Assembly (NCBI GenBank): GCA_036675035.1 | Contig: JAKFFO010000108.1 | Location: forward strand, 1 to 21,892 | DNA: 21,892 bases | Direction: 5' to 3' | From: MESE01 sp036675035 | GTDB taxonomy: Bacteria > Pseudomonadota > Gammaproteobacteria > Burkholderiales > Burkholderiaceae_D | Shown here: piece after piece, positions 6,801 through 15,847 of the stretch | Position numbering within the stretch: the first letter of the stretch is position 1 | Layout: each line of letters begins with the position of its first letter | Notes under the pieces: generated by a model | Seen by the model: the letters and a program-made list of their open reading frames with translations, nothing else | The model's database searches: none | Told to the model about the DNA's origin: nothing | Made by a program: the position numbers and the translations under genes

Positions 6801-9800
6801 GCCAGGGCTGGCCACCGCGGTGCTGAAATGCGTGCTCTTGCTGCTGGCCTGACTGTTTTGACGGTATTGATCAGTTGATGCTTGCAAGGTGATGTTGCGT
6901 TGAGCGTCAAGCTGAACCAGGCCGCCGGCGTCGATCGTCGACCCGGTGATGGCAATGTCGCCATTAACTGCCTTGCCAACAGTGTTCTTGGTCCCGTCGC
7001 CGGTGGCGCGCAAGCGAACGTCACCTGCCGCGACCAACGTGCTGCCGCTGTTGACCAGGTCGTTGGTAGCCACCTGGCTGCTGCTCTGGCTGCGATCGAA
7101 GTTGATGGCGACTTGCGGCGCTGTCATAGCACTGTGTGCCATCTCATCGATGGTGCCTTGGGTCCGCGCGAATTTTCCTTCCTTTTTTTGCACTTCCTCC
7201 AGGTTGCGCGCGGTATCCACCATGGTGCCGACGAGCGCAACTGTGATGCCGCGCTGCTTGGCTGATGCGGTCGAGTTGGTGCGAGTCGTGTCCTGACCCG
7301 GCTCAATCGCAATGTTTTGCGCCAGGATATCGATATGGCCAGTTCCACCTAGCGTGTCGCCTTTCGCCTTGTTGGCAATCAGGTCGCTGCCTTTGATGAG
7401 CGCATCTTTACCGGCCGTCATGATGACGTTGCCGCCGGTTGTGCCAACGACGCTACGGCTCTCACTTTGCGTCGTAACCACACCGTCGAAATTGCTCTTT
7501 TTCTCGCTCTTGCCGTAGGTCACGCCAATGCCGACTTTACTTGCGAAGAGACCTGACCGTTTCTCCTCCTTGAAGTGGCTTTCCGTGCTGGTGTTTTGGC
7601 CCGCCAATACCTCGACATCGCCCGCTTGCGCGGTGATGACGACATCTTTACTGCCAAGAACGGTGCTGCCGCGGATTGTTACGTCTTGCCCGGATTGAAT
7701 TGCAACGGTATTCCCGATAACAGCACTGCCGTTAGCAAGCTGGCCAGCTGTCAAACTGGACCGCTCGGAAGTTTTCTTTTTCAGAAAGCCTTTTGTCTTG
7801 CTATAGCTCTCGTTGGCGGTTCGGTGCTCGGTTGTTACCGTGTCCAACGTTACATTGTTGCTGGCAACGATGGCGGCCTGTCCTTCCTTGGCGCTGAGAT
7901 AGGCACCGGCCAGCCGGATGTCTCCGTCACCGGCCTGGGTGTTGATCGACGGCCCGGTAGCACGCACAGTAAGGTTATTTCCAGCGACCACGTTGCCGCC
8001 CGCTAGCGCTTCGTCATCAACCATCGCACGGTTGTAGGAACGACGGCGCACATTCTGTACGTCGATCATCTGCCTGTCCTTGACGGCCACGACGGTAACA
8101 TTTACTCCCTGGATCGATGCATTTTCTCCGGCAGTCATATCGACGCCTTTCAAATCGACATTTCCCGCACTGGCCAGCAAGGTGGCATTTTCGCCAGCGG
8201 CAAAAGATGCAAGCTGATTAGTGGTCGACGCTTCCTTGATATAGCCGGTGCGGCCTTTGGTATTGCCGTCGCGCTGGACATCGATCTGATAACTGCCTGT
8301 AACTGCGCTGACCTTGATGTCGCGGCCGGCTGCAGCAATCAGATCGTTCTGCGCTTGCACGTCGCTTCCATATCCGGCCAAGTCGCGTCCGGCATCGAGC
8401 CGGACATTGCCGCCCTGGACGGTTGCAATTCGGTCTACGCTAACGCGGCTCGTTGCCGCCGTCGTCGCGCTGGCCTTGGTGCTGGTGGCGATCGTCCTGG
8501 TTTGCAAAACAATGTCGCGCCCTGCCGAGAGGGTTAGGTCGCTGCCGGCGCCGGTGCCTTGTATCACGCCTGAAAGATTCTTGAGATCGTTGTTGGCGCG
8601 AGCCAGCACATTTTGTCCACTGATACGCCCGCCCTGATTAAGCAGGTCGTGTCCGGCGAGTAGGGTGGCGCTGTTGTCGGCGGAAATCGTGCCACTGTTA
8701 ACCAGATCGGTGTCGGTGGTGATCTTGATTTCGGAACCCGCGATCAGGGAGCCGCTTTGCTGCAAATCTCCATCCCGAGCGCGTCGCAGATACACTTGCG
8801 GCACCAGCACCTGCTGCGTCTGTCCGTCAGCAAGGGCGACTGTTTGCTCGGTGAGCCATACGATGTCAGTGGTGAGCAGCGCCATTTGCTCGGATGAGAG
8901 AACGACGCCAGGGCTGATCTGGTATTGCTGCGCGTAGGCGACGCCGGCATCCATCAACGCCTTGTATTCGGCCTGGGTGTCGCTGTAGCCGGTCAGGAAA
9001 CGCCGGCCGGTCAGGGCCAGGATCTGATCGTTGACGAGTTGCTGTTCGTAGAAGCCATCGCCATAGCGCTTGAGCTGTCGTTCGGGATCGCGCTTCAGTG
9101 CCTGCAGCATGTAATCCGAGCTTAAAAACGTTCGATAGTTGGTGAAGCGCGGGTCGGTCTCGACCAGATAGCGTGCGTCCGGTTGCGGCCTGAGTGTGAA
9201 TAGACTGTTCGATGGAACGGTCAACTGCGGCAGTGTACTGACGATGACGCCGGGTGCTTGCGTGCCGCTGCCAGGCAAATTGGCATTGACCGCCACCGCG
9301 ACTATATTGCGACTCTGTCCGATGGCCGGTTGATTCGCAACCGCTGATGCCGTCGATGGCGCGCTGGTAGCCGCGCTCAGATTGCGCGTTGCCGTCTGAT
9401 TGCCGCCGTAAGGTGCGTAGATATAGCTGGGCAGCTGGAAAGTTTGCACAACCGGAGCGCCGGTGGTTGGCGACCACGGATGTAGCTCGATCTCATAGCT
9501 GCTACCACCAATGCCGCCATGGTGTTCGATACGGCGAAAACGAACTTGCCCCGATTCAGTCGTACTACGCGTGCCTTCGGCAGCCCGATTGATTACGCTG
9601 GTTCCGCCGATATTGATGGCGCCGCCGGCGACGATCTGGCTATTGTCGTTGAGCTTGGTGCCAGTACCGTTGATGTTGATCGCTCCTCCGGCGAGGATCT
9701 GTGCGGGACTGGTCGAGTCGATGACGGTTTCCGACGTACTGCGGCTGCTGATCGAATACTCGTTCCATACTTCGAATGCGCGGCTCAAGACGTCATTGTT

Positions 9801-12800
9801 AAAAACGCTGATTCGACTGTCCAACTGGCTTTCAGCGACTGCAGTACGCTGCGCAATCGCTTGGTGGTATAGAGCCATTGCTTGCCAATAAGTGCCACAA
9901 GCACCAGCGCTGCTTTGCACGAATCCAGCAGAAAAAATATCGTACTCCATACAGCCGCCGAAATAATTCTGCGGACCGATCGGCGGCATGGTGGGGGCAA
10001 CTAAATCAGAAACGTCGGGTGGAGAAACATTGAACAGAGCCCATGCGGGATGCCCTACCGGATAGTTATGTACCACTGGGCAGGGATTGGAAAATTCTCC
10101 GCCGAAGTCAAAACAGAAGGACTCGTTCGACAACACCTTGCGCATGGCGCCATACTGGGCAAACGGATAGCTTGTGCTCGGCAACACATAACGGCCGGAG
10201 TTCTCCTTATAATATGGATCCCATCCAAGAACGCCGGCGTCGTACTTGGTGATCGATCCTTCGGGTTGTATGTAAGTCTTGTTTATCGCCTGGACCGAGG
10301 TTGCAACGCGCGTGCTAAGCGCATCATTGCGATTGGTCAGATTGGCCACCGCCATATCGATATTCCCGACGGCCTCGATGCGGGACGATGCGTTAAGCAA
10401 ATGCTGCACTTGCCCGGTCGGATTTCCGGCAGCGTCGAGACCGCCGGCAATTGCTATATTCCCCAAGCTATAGATCAGTGCGCCGTTGGTGTTATTGACC
10501 AGCTGTGCACCGATCGCGAGCGTATTGCGTGCAGCAATTGTGCCGGTTCCGTTGTTGTTGACGGTATTGCCTTTGATGCGCAGCATATCCCCATAGATGC
10601 GACCAGCATTACTGGTAACGCCAGCATTGATATTGGTATTGAATCCATCGATCAGCCCTGTGGTCGTATTGGTCAGTGCACCGGTGACATTGAGGTTGGT
10701 TGTCTCGGCGCTGATCTCGCCGGAATTGGCAAGGTCGCCTGTATTCGCGGTGAGCGTGTCGCCTGCCTTCAGCGTACCGCTATTGGAAATATTGATTGCA
10801 TTGACCGTCAGATTGTGTTGCGCGGACAGCAGACCGCTGTTGCTATAGTCGCCGTTGACAGTGAGCGTCACATCGTTGGCAGATGCGATCGTGCCGCCCG
10901 GCGACCGGCTGCTGGTGGTAATTGCCACTGACGTGTCGCCAACCAGGCTGCCGTCGGTATTCGCAAGGCTGGTGGCAGCGATCGACAATGCTTTTTTTGC
11001 ACTGACGGTTCCGACGCTGTTGGAAAACGACGCCACGTTGTAACTTGCATCGTTGGCGCTGCGCATTGCTCCACCGTCGTTATTGAGCGTGGTTCCCGTC
11101 ACGCTGAGAGTGCCGGCGTCAATGGCGCCGCCAACGCCGTTTCCTGTGCTGTTGTTGAGCGTGCCAGCGGTCAGCGTAGCGTGGCCACTTGCCGCAACAT
11201 GGCCGGCACGGTTATCGAGCAGCCCGGCATTGATCGATGCGTCGCCTAGCGTACCGACATAGCCACCTATGTTGAGGAAATCGCCAGCAGTGATGCTGGT
11301 ATTAGCGTTGGACACGATCTGTCCGGCCTGACCACCTGCAGCGCTGTTGTCGAAGTCGCTGGTGACGGCCAAGGCCTGATTGCCGTTGCTGGCTACATAG
11401 CCGGCCTTATTGTCAAGGCTGCCCGCCTGAATCGCGAGCGTGCCACCCGCGATGATGCCGCCGGCCGCGCCGCTTTGGGTATTGACGAGCGCCTGACCCC
11501 GGCTATCGACGGTCGTATTGCCAACTGCCTGCAGCAAGCCCGCATGATTGTTCAGCGCCTGACTGGTCAGGGCCAGATTGCCGGCCGCGATTACTTGGCC
11601 GGTATTGTTGTCTACGCTGCCGGTATGTGCGGAGATATTTGAACCGGATACCAACCCCGCACGGTTGTCGAAGTTTGCGGTTGCCAGCGCGACGTCGCCT
11701 TGTGCTTGCAGCTTGCCGGCCTTGCTCGACAGTTCGCTGCCGTGAGTGTCGACGATGAGCGCACCGTCGATCGATGCCGCCGTGCCACCATCGTTACCGA
11801 AGCGGGCACTGTCGATGCGCAAATCTCCGACCGATACAATTTGACCGCGGGTATTGTCCAGCTCGCGGCTTTGCGTATCGAGCGCAAGATTCGCGCCGCT
11901 CGCAAGTACACCATGCACATTGCGGATTTCTCCGGATTGCAGGGCCAGCTCTTGCGTGCCGGTTATTCGGCCGCGTGTGTTGTCTAGCAACCCTGTATCC
12001 AGGCGTACATCGGCATTGGTGCCGGCAATGATTATGCCGTTCGTGTTGTCCAGGCTGGCAGCGTTGACATCGATCCGACCGTTCGCCAGCAAGGAGCTGT
12101 TTAAGTTACTTATGGATGCGGCCGTTAGTGAAATGTCGTTGGAAGCCTGCCAGGTACTTGCAGTATTAGAGAAAGCGGAATCAGATACGGCGACGATGTC
12201 GGTCGCGGCTCGGATATCTACGCTCTGCGCAGAAATTCCCGCTGACGCGGTGATGCGTGTACTGCCATCGGTTACCACGTCCGTATTAGTCAAGCTGATC
12301 TGCGCGGCCTGTAGACGAATGTCCGCAGCGGAGGCGAGCTGGCCGCCAGTATCGAATATACTGCCGGCGGTTACGTCGAGCTCGCCGGTGCTGAACAACG
12401 CTCCGCTGTTACTAAATTGCCCGGCACTGGAGAGCGCTGCACCCTCGCCGTTACGCTGTGCGACTGAACCCGAGTTGTTGATACCGCCAGCAGCCACCGT
12501 CAATCTGCCTTGAGTATCGATTGCACCGCGATTGTCGAGCGTGCCACCAACCGTGGCATTGATGGACCCCCCGCTCTGTGTTTGACCGCTTAGGATCGTA
12601 TTTCCAGCGTTGGTTAGCTGGACGCTTTGTTTGGCATACGTATCTTTAAGCGTCAAGTCGCCGTTGGACGACAGCACCAGGTTTCCTTGCAATGCGGCCA
12701 TACGACCGGTGCTGTTGACGCCCAATCCTTGTTCGGTCGCCACCATGTAGATTTGATTGGCATACATGCCGCCAACGTCTTTGATATCGATTGCAAATCC

Positions 12801-13664
12801 GGGCGCGGCGCCGTTGCCACCTTGTGCCGCCGCCTGCAAAGTTCCGTATAGCACTTGATTTGCGCCGGCGACCACATTCAGATTCTTGGCCCAAATTTCA
12901 CCTTCAATAACCAGGCCGCGCGCTATCAAGTCAAGTTGTTCCAGATTGCTTGCATTGAGGCCGAGCCTGCCAACAGTCAATTGACCCTGGCGCACATCAA
13001 ACTTGCTAAGCGCACCATCTGCTCCAAATTGCGGCATGCCGGTAGTAAGGCTCGCGCGATCGGCGTTCAAAAAGCCACAGCCGTTACAGGTGATGCCGTT
13101 CGGATTGGCGACGACAATACCCGCACGGTGACCGGCAACTTCGATAGTGCCTCGCAGGTGCGACGGATTCGCGGACACGACCTCATTGAGGATAATCCGT
13201 GCCGGCGTGACGCCTAATTGCGGATTACCGGCAACCCATCCGCCGAGCTGCGTTTGTGCATTGCCGCTGCTGTTATTCAGTATCAGGCCGTTCTGATTGA
13301 CGTTGAATTGCTCGTACTGGTTGCGGCTGACGCCGCCTGCGGATGGCGGCGCAATCAATACGATCGGCACGCCATTGTTGGCGGCATCCATGATCGGGCG
13401 CTGACCTGCAGGCGCGCTTGCGCTTGGTGTAGTTGATAAATTTGCCGAAGCACTTTGTGCGTACGCAGGTAATGCGACCAAAGCGTGTTCCAATACAACG
13501 ATCGACGTAATAATTCTGGCGACTCTTCTAACCCACGGGCGGGCGGATCTTTCGGCGTAAACGACCGGCTCCCGGTGCGATGCAAGCGGGTGTTCGGGAC
13601 CACGCGGCTTCTGTGACTTAAACGAGGTTTGCTGATCCGCTGGATTTTTTAGTCGCTTTTTCAT
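3510..13664 (-). CDS. cdiA: CdiA: giant two-partner-secreted contact-dependent inhibition toxin
   Basis: An intact 3384-residue exoprotein delivered by CdiB to the cell surface, which on contact sends its C-terminal toxin into neighbours. Start: ATG at 13664 has a strong AAGGAGG seven bases upstream; an in-frame ATG at 13715 lacks one. Domains: an extended Sec signal of about 69 residues (hydrophobic 'IITSIVVLEHALVALPAYA'); a TPS/haemagglutination domain with NPNG at 187-190 and Cys193/Cys196; FHA-1 repeats at about 300-1100; a non-repeat insert at about 1120-1490 with Cys1184, 1195, 1238 and 1255 (putative receptor-binding region); the conserved 'DPRFTNYRTFLSSDYML' segment at about 1505; FHA-2 repeats at about 1640-2790; pretoxin regions at about 2885-3025; VEHN at 3070-3073; and the toxin from about 3274. 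No frameshift or premature stop was found. The gene is operonic with cdiB upstream and cdiI downstream. The call rests on clear architecture; the toxin subtype is less certain. Confidence 0.95.
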   Translation of the reverse strand: MKKRLKNPADQQTSFKSQKPRGPEHPLASHREPVVYAERSARPWVRRVARIITSIVVLEHALVALPAYAQSASANLSTTPSASAPAGQRPIMDAANNGVPIVLIAPPSAGGVSRNQYEQFNVNQNGLILNNSSGNAQTQLGGWVAGNPQLGVTPARIILNEVVSANPSHLRGTIEVAGHRAGIVVANPNGITCNGCGFLNADRASLTTGMPQFGADGALSKFDVRQGQLTVGRLGLNASNLEQLDLIARGLVIEGEIWAKNLNVVAGANQVLYGTLQAAAQGGNGAAPGFAIDIKDVGGMYANQIYMVATEQGLGVNSTGRMAALQGNLVLSSNGDLTLKDTYAKQSVQLTNAGNTILSGQTQSGGSINATVGGTLDNRGAIDTQGRLTVAAGGINNSGSVAQRNGEGAALSSAGQFSNSGALFSTGELDVTAGSIFDTGGQLASAADIRLQAAQISLTNTDVVTDGSTRITASAGISAQSVDIRAATDIVAVSDSAFSNTASTWQASNDISLTAASISNLNSSLLANGRIDVNAASLDNTNGIIIAGTNADVRLDTGLLDNTRGRITGTQELALQSGEIRNVHGVLASGANLALDTQSRELDNTRGQIVSVGDLRIDSARFGNDGGTAASIDGALIVDTHGSELSSKAGKLQAQGDVALATANFDNRAGLVSGSNISAHTGSVDNNTGQVIAAGNLALTSQALNNHAGLLQAVGNTTVDSRGQALVNTQSGAAGGIIAGGTLAIQAGSLDNKAGYVASNGNQALAVTSDFDNSAAGGQAGQIVSNANTSITAGDFLNIGGYVGTLGDASINAGLLDNRAGHVAASGHATLTAGTLNNSTGNGVGGAIDAGTLSVTGTTLNNDGGAMRSANDASYNVASFSNSVGTVSAKKALSIAATSLANTDGSLVGDTSVAITTSSRSPGGTIASANDVTLTVNGDYSNSGLLSAQHNLTVNAINISNSGTLKAGDTLTANTGDLANSGEISAETTNLNVTGALTNTTTGLIDGFNTNINAGVTSNAGRIYGDMLRIKGNTVNNNGTGTIAARNTLAIGAQLVNNTNGALIYSLGNIAIAGGLDAAGNPTGQVQHLLNASSRIEAVGNIDMAVANLTNRNDALSTRVATSVQAINKTYIQPEGSITKYDAGVLGWDPYYKENSGRYVLPSTSYPFAQYGAMRKVLSNESFCFDFGGEFSNPCPVVHNYPVGHPAWALFNVSPPDVSDLVAPTMPPIGPQNYFGGCMEYDIFSAGFVQSSAGACGTYWQAMALYHQAIAQRTAVAESQLDSRISVFNNDVLSRAFEVWNEYSISSRSTSETVIDSTSPAQILAGGAININGTGTKLNDNSQIVAGGAINIGGTSVINRAAEGTRSTTESGQVRFRRIEHHGGIGGSSYEIELHPWSPTTGAPVVQTFQLPSYIYAPYGGNQTATRNLSAATSAPSTASAVANQPAIGQSRNIVAVAVNANLPGSGTQAPGVIVSTLPQLTVPSNSLFTLRPQPDARYLVETDPRFTNYRTFLSSDYMLQALKRDPERQLKRYGDGFYEQQLVNDQILALTGRRFLTGYSDTQAEYKALMDAGVAYAQQYQISPGVVLSSEQMALLTTDIVWLTEQTVALADGQTQQVLVPQVYLRRARDGDLQQSGSLIAGSEIKITTDTDLVNSGTISADNSATLLAGHDLLNQGGRISGQNVLARANNDLKNLSGVIQGTGAGSDLTLSAGRDIVLQTRTIATSTKASATTAATSRVSVDRIATVQGGNVRLDAGRDLAGYGSDVQAQNDLIAAAGRDIKVSAVTGSYQIDVQRDGNTKGRTGYIKEASTTNQLASFAAGENATLLASAGNVDLKGVDMTAGENASIQGVNVTVVAVKDRQMIDVQNVRRRSYNRAMVDDEALAGGNVVAGNNLTVRATGPSINTQAGDGDIRLAGAYLSAKEGQAAIVASNNVTLDTVTTEHRTANESYSKTKGFLKKKTSERSSLTAGQLANGSAVIGNTVAIQSGQDVTIRGSTVLGSKDVVITAQAGDVEVLAGQNTSTESHFKEEKRSGLFASKVGIGVTYGKSEKKSNFDGVVTTQSESRSVVGTTGGNVIMTAGKDALIKGSDLIANKAKGDTLGGTGHIDILAQNIAIEPGQDTTRTNSTASAKQRGITVALVGTMVDTARNLEEVQKKEGKFARTQGTIDEMAHSAMTAPQVAINFDRSQSSSQVATNDLVNSGSTLVAAGDVRLRATGDGTKNTVGKAVNGDIAITGSTIDAGGLVQLDAQRNITLQASTDQYRQNSQASSKSTHFSTAVASPGDVTRAMTGGPNSSGVGQFPYSKTNISDNAESAASVQSATTISGNDVVLNSRSGDIRIAGSAIDAARDIDIVAHLGKIDIVSGEDRRMHREEHKAKSIGDLGQKGSTGTSSTVGVHKESSTLDVHETQQNTMRSGLTAGHNLTIDANRDITVQGADLRAGQDLTLIGQNLDLDPGQDTSLTKQTSAMHQAGATIGASGYAVDAVKALEQAAKAYEQKDDKRLAALYGAKAGLLLYSGLQGTGAPPIDGTATPTNGAGAAIKITVSVGSKSANSDSEVGSTANQGSTLTAGQTVSLIATGTGDQDADGNALDGDISARGSRIAGTDVVLAAARDIDLHSMQDTTRNRSDNSSSNSSIGVGFGLGGEQNGFTLELAAAKANGRANGDSVTNHNTQIAATNTVVLDSGRDTVLKGAQIKGDSITAHVGRDLLIESLQDTDNYHSLQKNSGLALSLCIPPFCYGATVSGTVSAGKGKIDSDYRSVTEQSGLYAGAGGFDITVEGHTDLKGAVIASAAEERLNRLTTGTLATSDIENKAAYKSSNSSLSFSYTGGYTNRDGTFTAPGEQIRGAKKGVTAPGTATQTLSRNLAANAAANAVPGQQGDISGITRSAISAGTIVITDEAGQQQNTGQSTAETLASLNRDVDTANESIGKIFDLKEIEREQEYRKVLSEIAQQTAPLVYKKVGTYLVGQPTEVKVAVHALIGGLLSKAVGGEFGTGAAGAAAATLAVEAFGKELRQLAGENVKDQEALIMLVGLTVGKMASAAGGAGSTASNAAAITAKLGVEHNYLKHQEVDKLLIVKNRARTACAADGASTACQAAKSEIAYWDNVSAERDAAIRNCRQTNACEKALAEVQKDQYELGIAIQDSKDVRRLMYDTNASQDYKNALTEREQLLIDQISGYEHSINSVAGASYQVLFANARAEYMARNPDAGLTDFNEVYGYNQTGLSAAGIAATGRGRATQAPAQRGANTAGRNLAEVWNLSPTARGTAIESHLARTEYKEWFNVGQLNNGKFPLIDFQNGNALVSVKSVDTTGSTWLGRMQDHIYDLGANGATVNGNSAKMILDLRVQPGGAASAQPLIQYGAKNNVTVIIKEFK

Positions 13665-13671
13665 TTGTGTG

Positions 13672-13678
13672 CCTCCTT
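13672..13678 (-). promoter_or_regulatory. Ribosome-binding site that fixes the cdiA start
   Basis: AAGGAGG on the minus strand, seven bases before the ATG at 13664. It favours the internal Met over the ATG at 13715, which sits only 5 bp after the cdiB stop and has no comparable site. Confidence 0.8.
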
Positions 13679-13720
13679 CTACCTGCTGAACTTTCTTTTC
13701 TGATGTGACCGACACGTTTT

Positions 13721-15568
13721 TTAGAACGCGTACGTCAGGGCTACATAAGGATTGATGTGACGTGTTCGGAATCCGCCCGGTTTGTACAACGGCGTCGCAA
13801 TTGCGACATCAAGCTGGAGTGCGTTCCACTTACTGCGCAGACCAATAACTGCTCCGGCCAGCTTGTTGCCTACCAGGTTGATTGCACTTGGGCCTGAAAC
13901 CCGTCCCATATCAATGCCGACATAAGCCTGGCTATCGATACCGTCAGCCAGTTTTATCGGTGTGAATACATCGTTCCTCAGGTAGAACCCGTTTTCCGCG
14001 AGCAGAACGGCATCTCCATCGAAGCCACGTACGCTATATCGCCCGCCGATGGCGATCTGGTCGACTGACAGCGTCGTGTTGCCGGTGCGTTGTCCGCGGA
14101 ATATGGCGCTGTAGTAAAAAGATTGGCTCCCGAGCTTGAACGGCTGGCCGTAGCTGGCTGAAAGCGTCCATATCTTGGGACGTAGGGTCAAGCCGTTCGC
14201 CACATCAGCCGGAAAATCGGCCTGTGCGCTACGCCAGGACATGCCTCGCCGATAGCCCAGCTCAAGATCGACACTTGCGTCGCCGATGAGGTGACGGAAC
14301 GTCACTCCGGTTTCTATATTGGTCGTGCGCCGGCGCTGCACGATGAGTTCAACGTCATCCAGGAAGCTATTTGCCCGGCGCGACGACAGAGCGGCGTAGA
14401 GGCCAAATTTGGAGGAAGCAGTACGCAGCGCAGTATGGTGCAACCGGAATTCATCGCTGCTGCTTTTGCCGCTTGATAAAAATCGTGCTGTTGTTCCTTG
14501 CACGATCTGCGCAAAGCGGCTGTAGGTTTTAGAGAAAGTGGCGGTGGTATAGCCAAATGGAATGCTGTAACTGGCCGCAATACTCTGGCTGCGATGATCG
14601 TCGCCTGGGCTTTCCGCGTTGGTGTTGGCGCTAAAACTTAATATATCGTTCAGCCCCAATGGGTTGTCCAGAGTCGCATATCCAGACAATTGGGTGCGAC
14701 CGAGCGATCGATTTCCAGAATTGTCGATCGTCACGCCGCCATGCAATCGGTCGCGAAAATTTCCGCTGTGACGCTGTATTACGACCACGCTGGTGTCCGG
14801 CTCCGTGCCGGGTTCTACCTTGGTACCGACCGATTGACTTGGCAATCGCTGCATCTGTTCAACGCCCTGCTCCAGGTCGCGGATGTTAAGAATGTCTCCC
14901 GCGCCGACCGGAAAGGCATTCCACCAGGTTCCCCATGCATTATCGGCTGCCGGCTTGGTATCATTTGGATGTTGGCGTGCATGCTCCATCCGTATTTCCG
15001 CTACACGTCCGACATGTATTCGAAAAACGATTTTCCCCGAGCTGAGATTTTGCTCGGGCAGTGAAACCCTTGTCGTGGCGTATCCGGTTTCGATCAAGCT
15101 CGCGTCGAGGACTTCCGCAATATGGCGCAGTCCGGTAACGCCTATGCAACGACCGGCAAAAGGAAGCATTACTTCGTGCAGCCAGTTAAATCGGCCGGAG
15201 TCGACCCCCGTAAGCTCGAATTCATGAATCGTAAAACACGGCGTTTCAACTGGTAATGCATTGTCGACGACTGGCTTTTCCTTTGGAGCCAGAACGTCGG
15301 AACGGGTTTCCAGTTGAAGTTGCAGTTCACGTTGCCGTTCTTCTTGCCGCCGCAAACCCTCTTCAGTCGTTTTATCGACCGAGGTAGTCAGGAGGGACGT
15401 TCCGGGATCTGATTGCGCGTATGCGTGAATGGAAGTGAGTTGCAAATACGTGAACATCACCGCCATGAAGATTGTGCCAACTAGTGACGGCACTGGACCG
15501 GTAATACCAAGAAGCAGTCGGCTCGGAGCACACCTTACCGTGAACGGTTGTTTACTATGGTCGTACAC
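13721..15568 (-). CDS. cdiB: CdiB: Omp85/TpsB outer-membrane transporter for CdiA
   Basis: A two-partner-secretion pore that recognises the CdiA TPS domain in the periplasm and threads CdiA through the outer membrane. From the GTG at 15568 it has 615 residues: signal peptide ending 'SIHAYA' (about residue 51); a Glu/Arg/Gln-rich linker helix; POTRA1 at about 111-186 with the Cys111/Cys141 pair; POTRA2 at about 188-262 containing 'LNIRDLEQGVEQMQRLPS'; then a 16-strand ShlB-type barrel with the conserved loop-6 motif 'SVRGFDGD' (Arg514) and a C-terminal Phe ('VALTYAF') expected for Bam recognition. Start choice: AAAGGA lies six bases before this GTG and gives a normal signal peptide. An in-frame ATG at 15724 (667 residues) adds a Cys- and Ser-containing leader with no ribosome-binding site; an ATG at 15466 also lacks one. 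The stop is 56 bp upstream of the cdiA start, so they form an operon. Confidence 0.93.
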   Translation of the reverse strand: MYDHSKQPFTVRCAPSRLLLGITGPVPSLVGTIFMAVMFTYLQLTSIHAYAQSDPGTSLLTTSVDKTTEEGLRRQEERQRELQLQLETRSDVLAPKEKPVVDNALPVETPCFTIHEFELTGVDSGRFNWLHEVMLPFAGRCIGVTGLRHIAEVLDASLIETGYATTRVSLPEQNLSSGKIVFRIHVGRVAEIRMEHARQHPNDTKPAADNAWGTWWNAFPVGAGDILNIRDLEQGVEQMQRLPSQSVGTKVEPGTEPDTSVVVIQRHSGNFRDRLHGGVTIDNSGNRSLGRTQLSGYATLDNPLGLNDILSFSANTNAESPGDDHRSQSIAASYSIPFGYTTATFSKTYSRFAQIVQGTTARFLSSGKSSSDEFRLHHTALRTASSKFGLYAALSSRRANSFLDDVELIVQRRRTTNIETGVTFRHLIGDASVDLELGYRRGMSWRSAQADFPADVANGLTLRPKIWTLSASYGQPFKLGSQSFYYSAIFRGQRTGNTTLSVDQIAIGGRYSVRGFDGDAVLLAENGFYLRNDVFTPIKLADGIDSQAYVGIDMGRVSGPSAINLVGNKLAGAVIGLRSKWNALQLDVAIATPLYKPGGFRTRHINPYVALTYAF

Positions 15569-15813
15569 GGCTTTTCCTTTGACGCTAAAACTACGAGATA
15601 TAGACTTTTGCTCATAACAAGCGGTGCTTGAATGCTGGCCAGAATATGGAGCGCACGTACCGCTTCGAGAACATTTGGCAACTGGTTTTACATGCTGCTG
15701 AGCAGTATGTCTTTCTGGGGACATTGTTGCTAATTTGATATTTTAACGGATTGTACCGCTTCGCTTTTGTTAGTAGTGTTGTAATAATTGCTTTCAGTGA
15801 AATCTTTTTCTAA

Positions 15814-15847
15814 GTTTTGCAAGCTCACGACACTTAGCGTTTTGCAA
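15814..15847. repeat. Pair of GTTTTGCAA direct repeats
   Basis: GTTTTGCAA occurs at 15814-15822 and 15839-15847, 25 bp apart start to start, each preceded by a CTAAG/CTTAGC-like string. They lie in the cdiB-rpoH control region, about 250 bp upstream of the cdiB GTG. They could be binding sites for a regulator of cdiBA, but nothing else supports this. Confidence 0.3.

Noticed and set aside
10310..12600. Possible tandem DNA repeats in the FHA-1 part of cdiA
   Set aside because: The roughly 20-residue protein repeats are degenerate and the DNA shows no long exact tandem copies; normal for a beta-helix adhesin.
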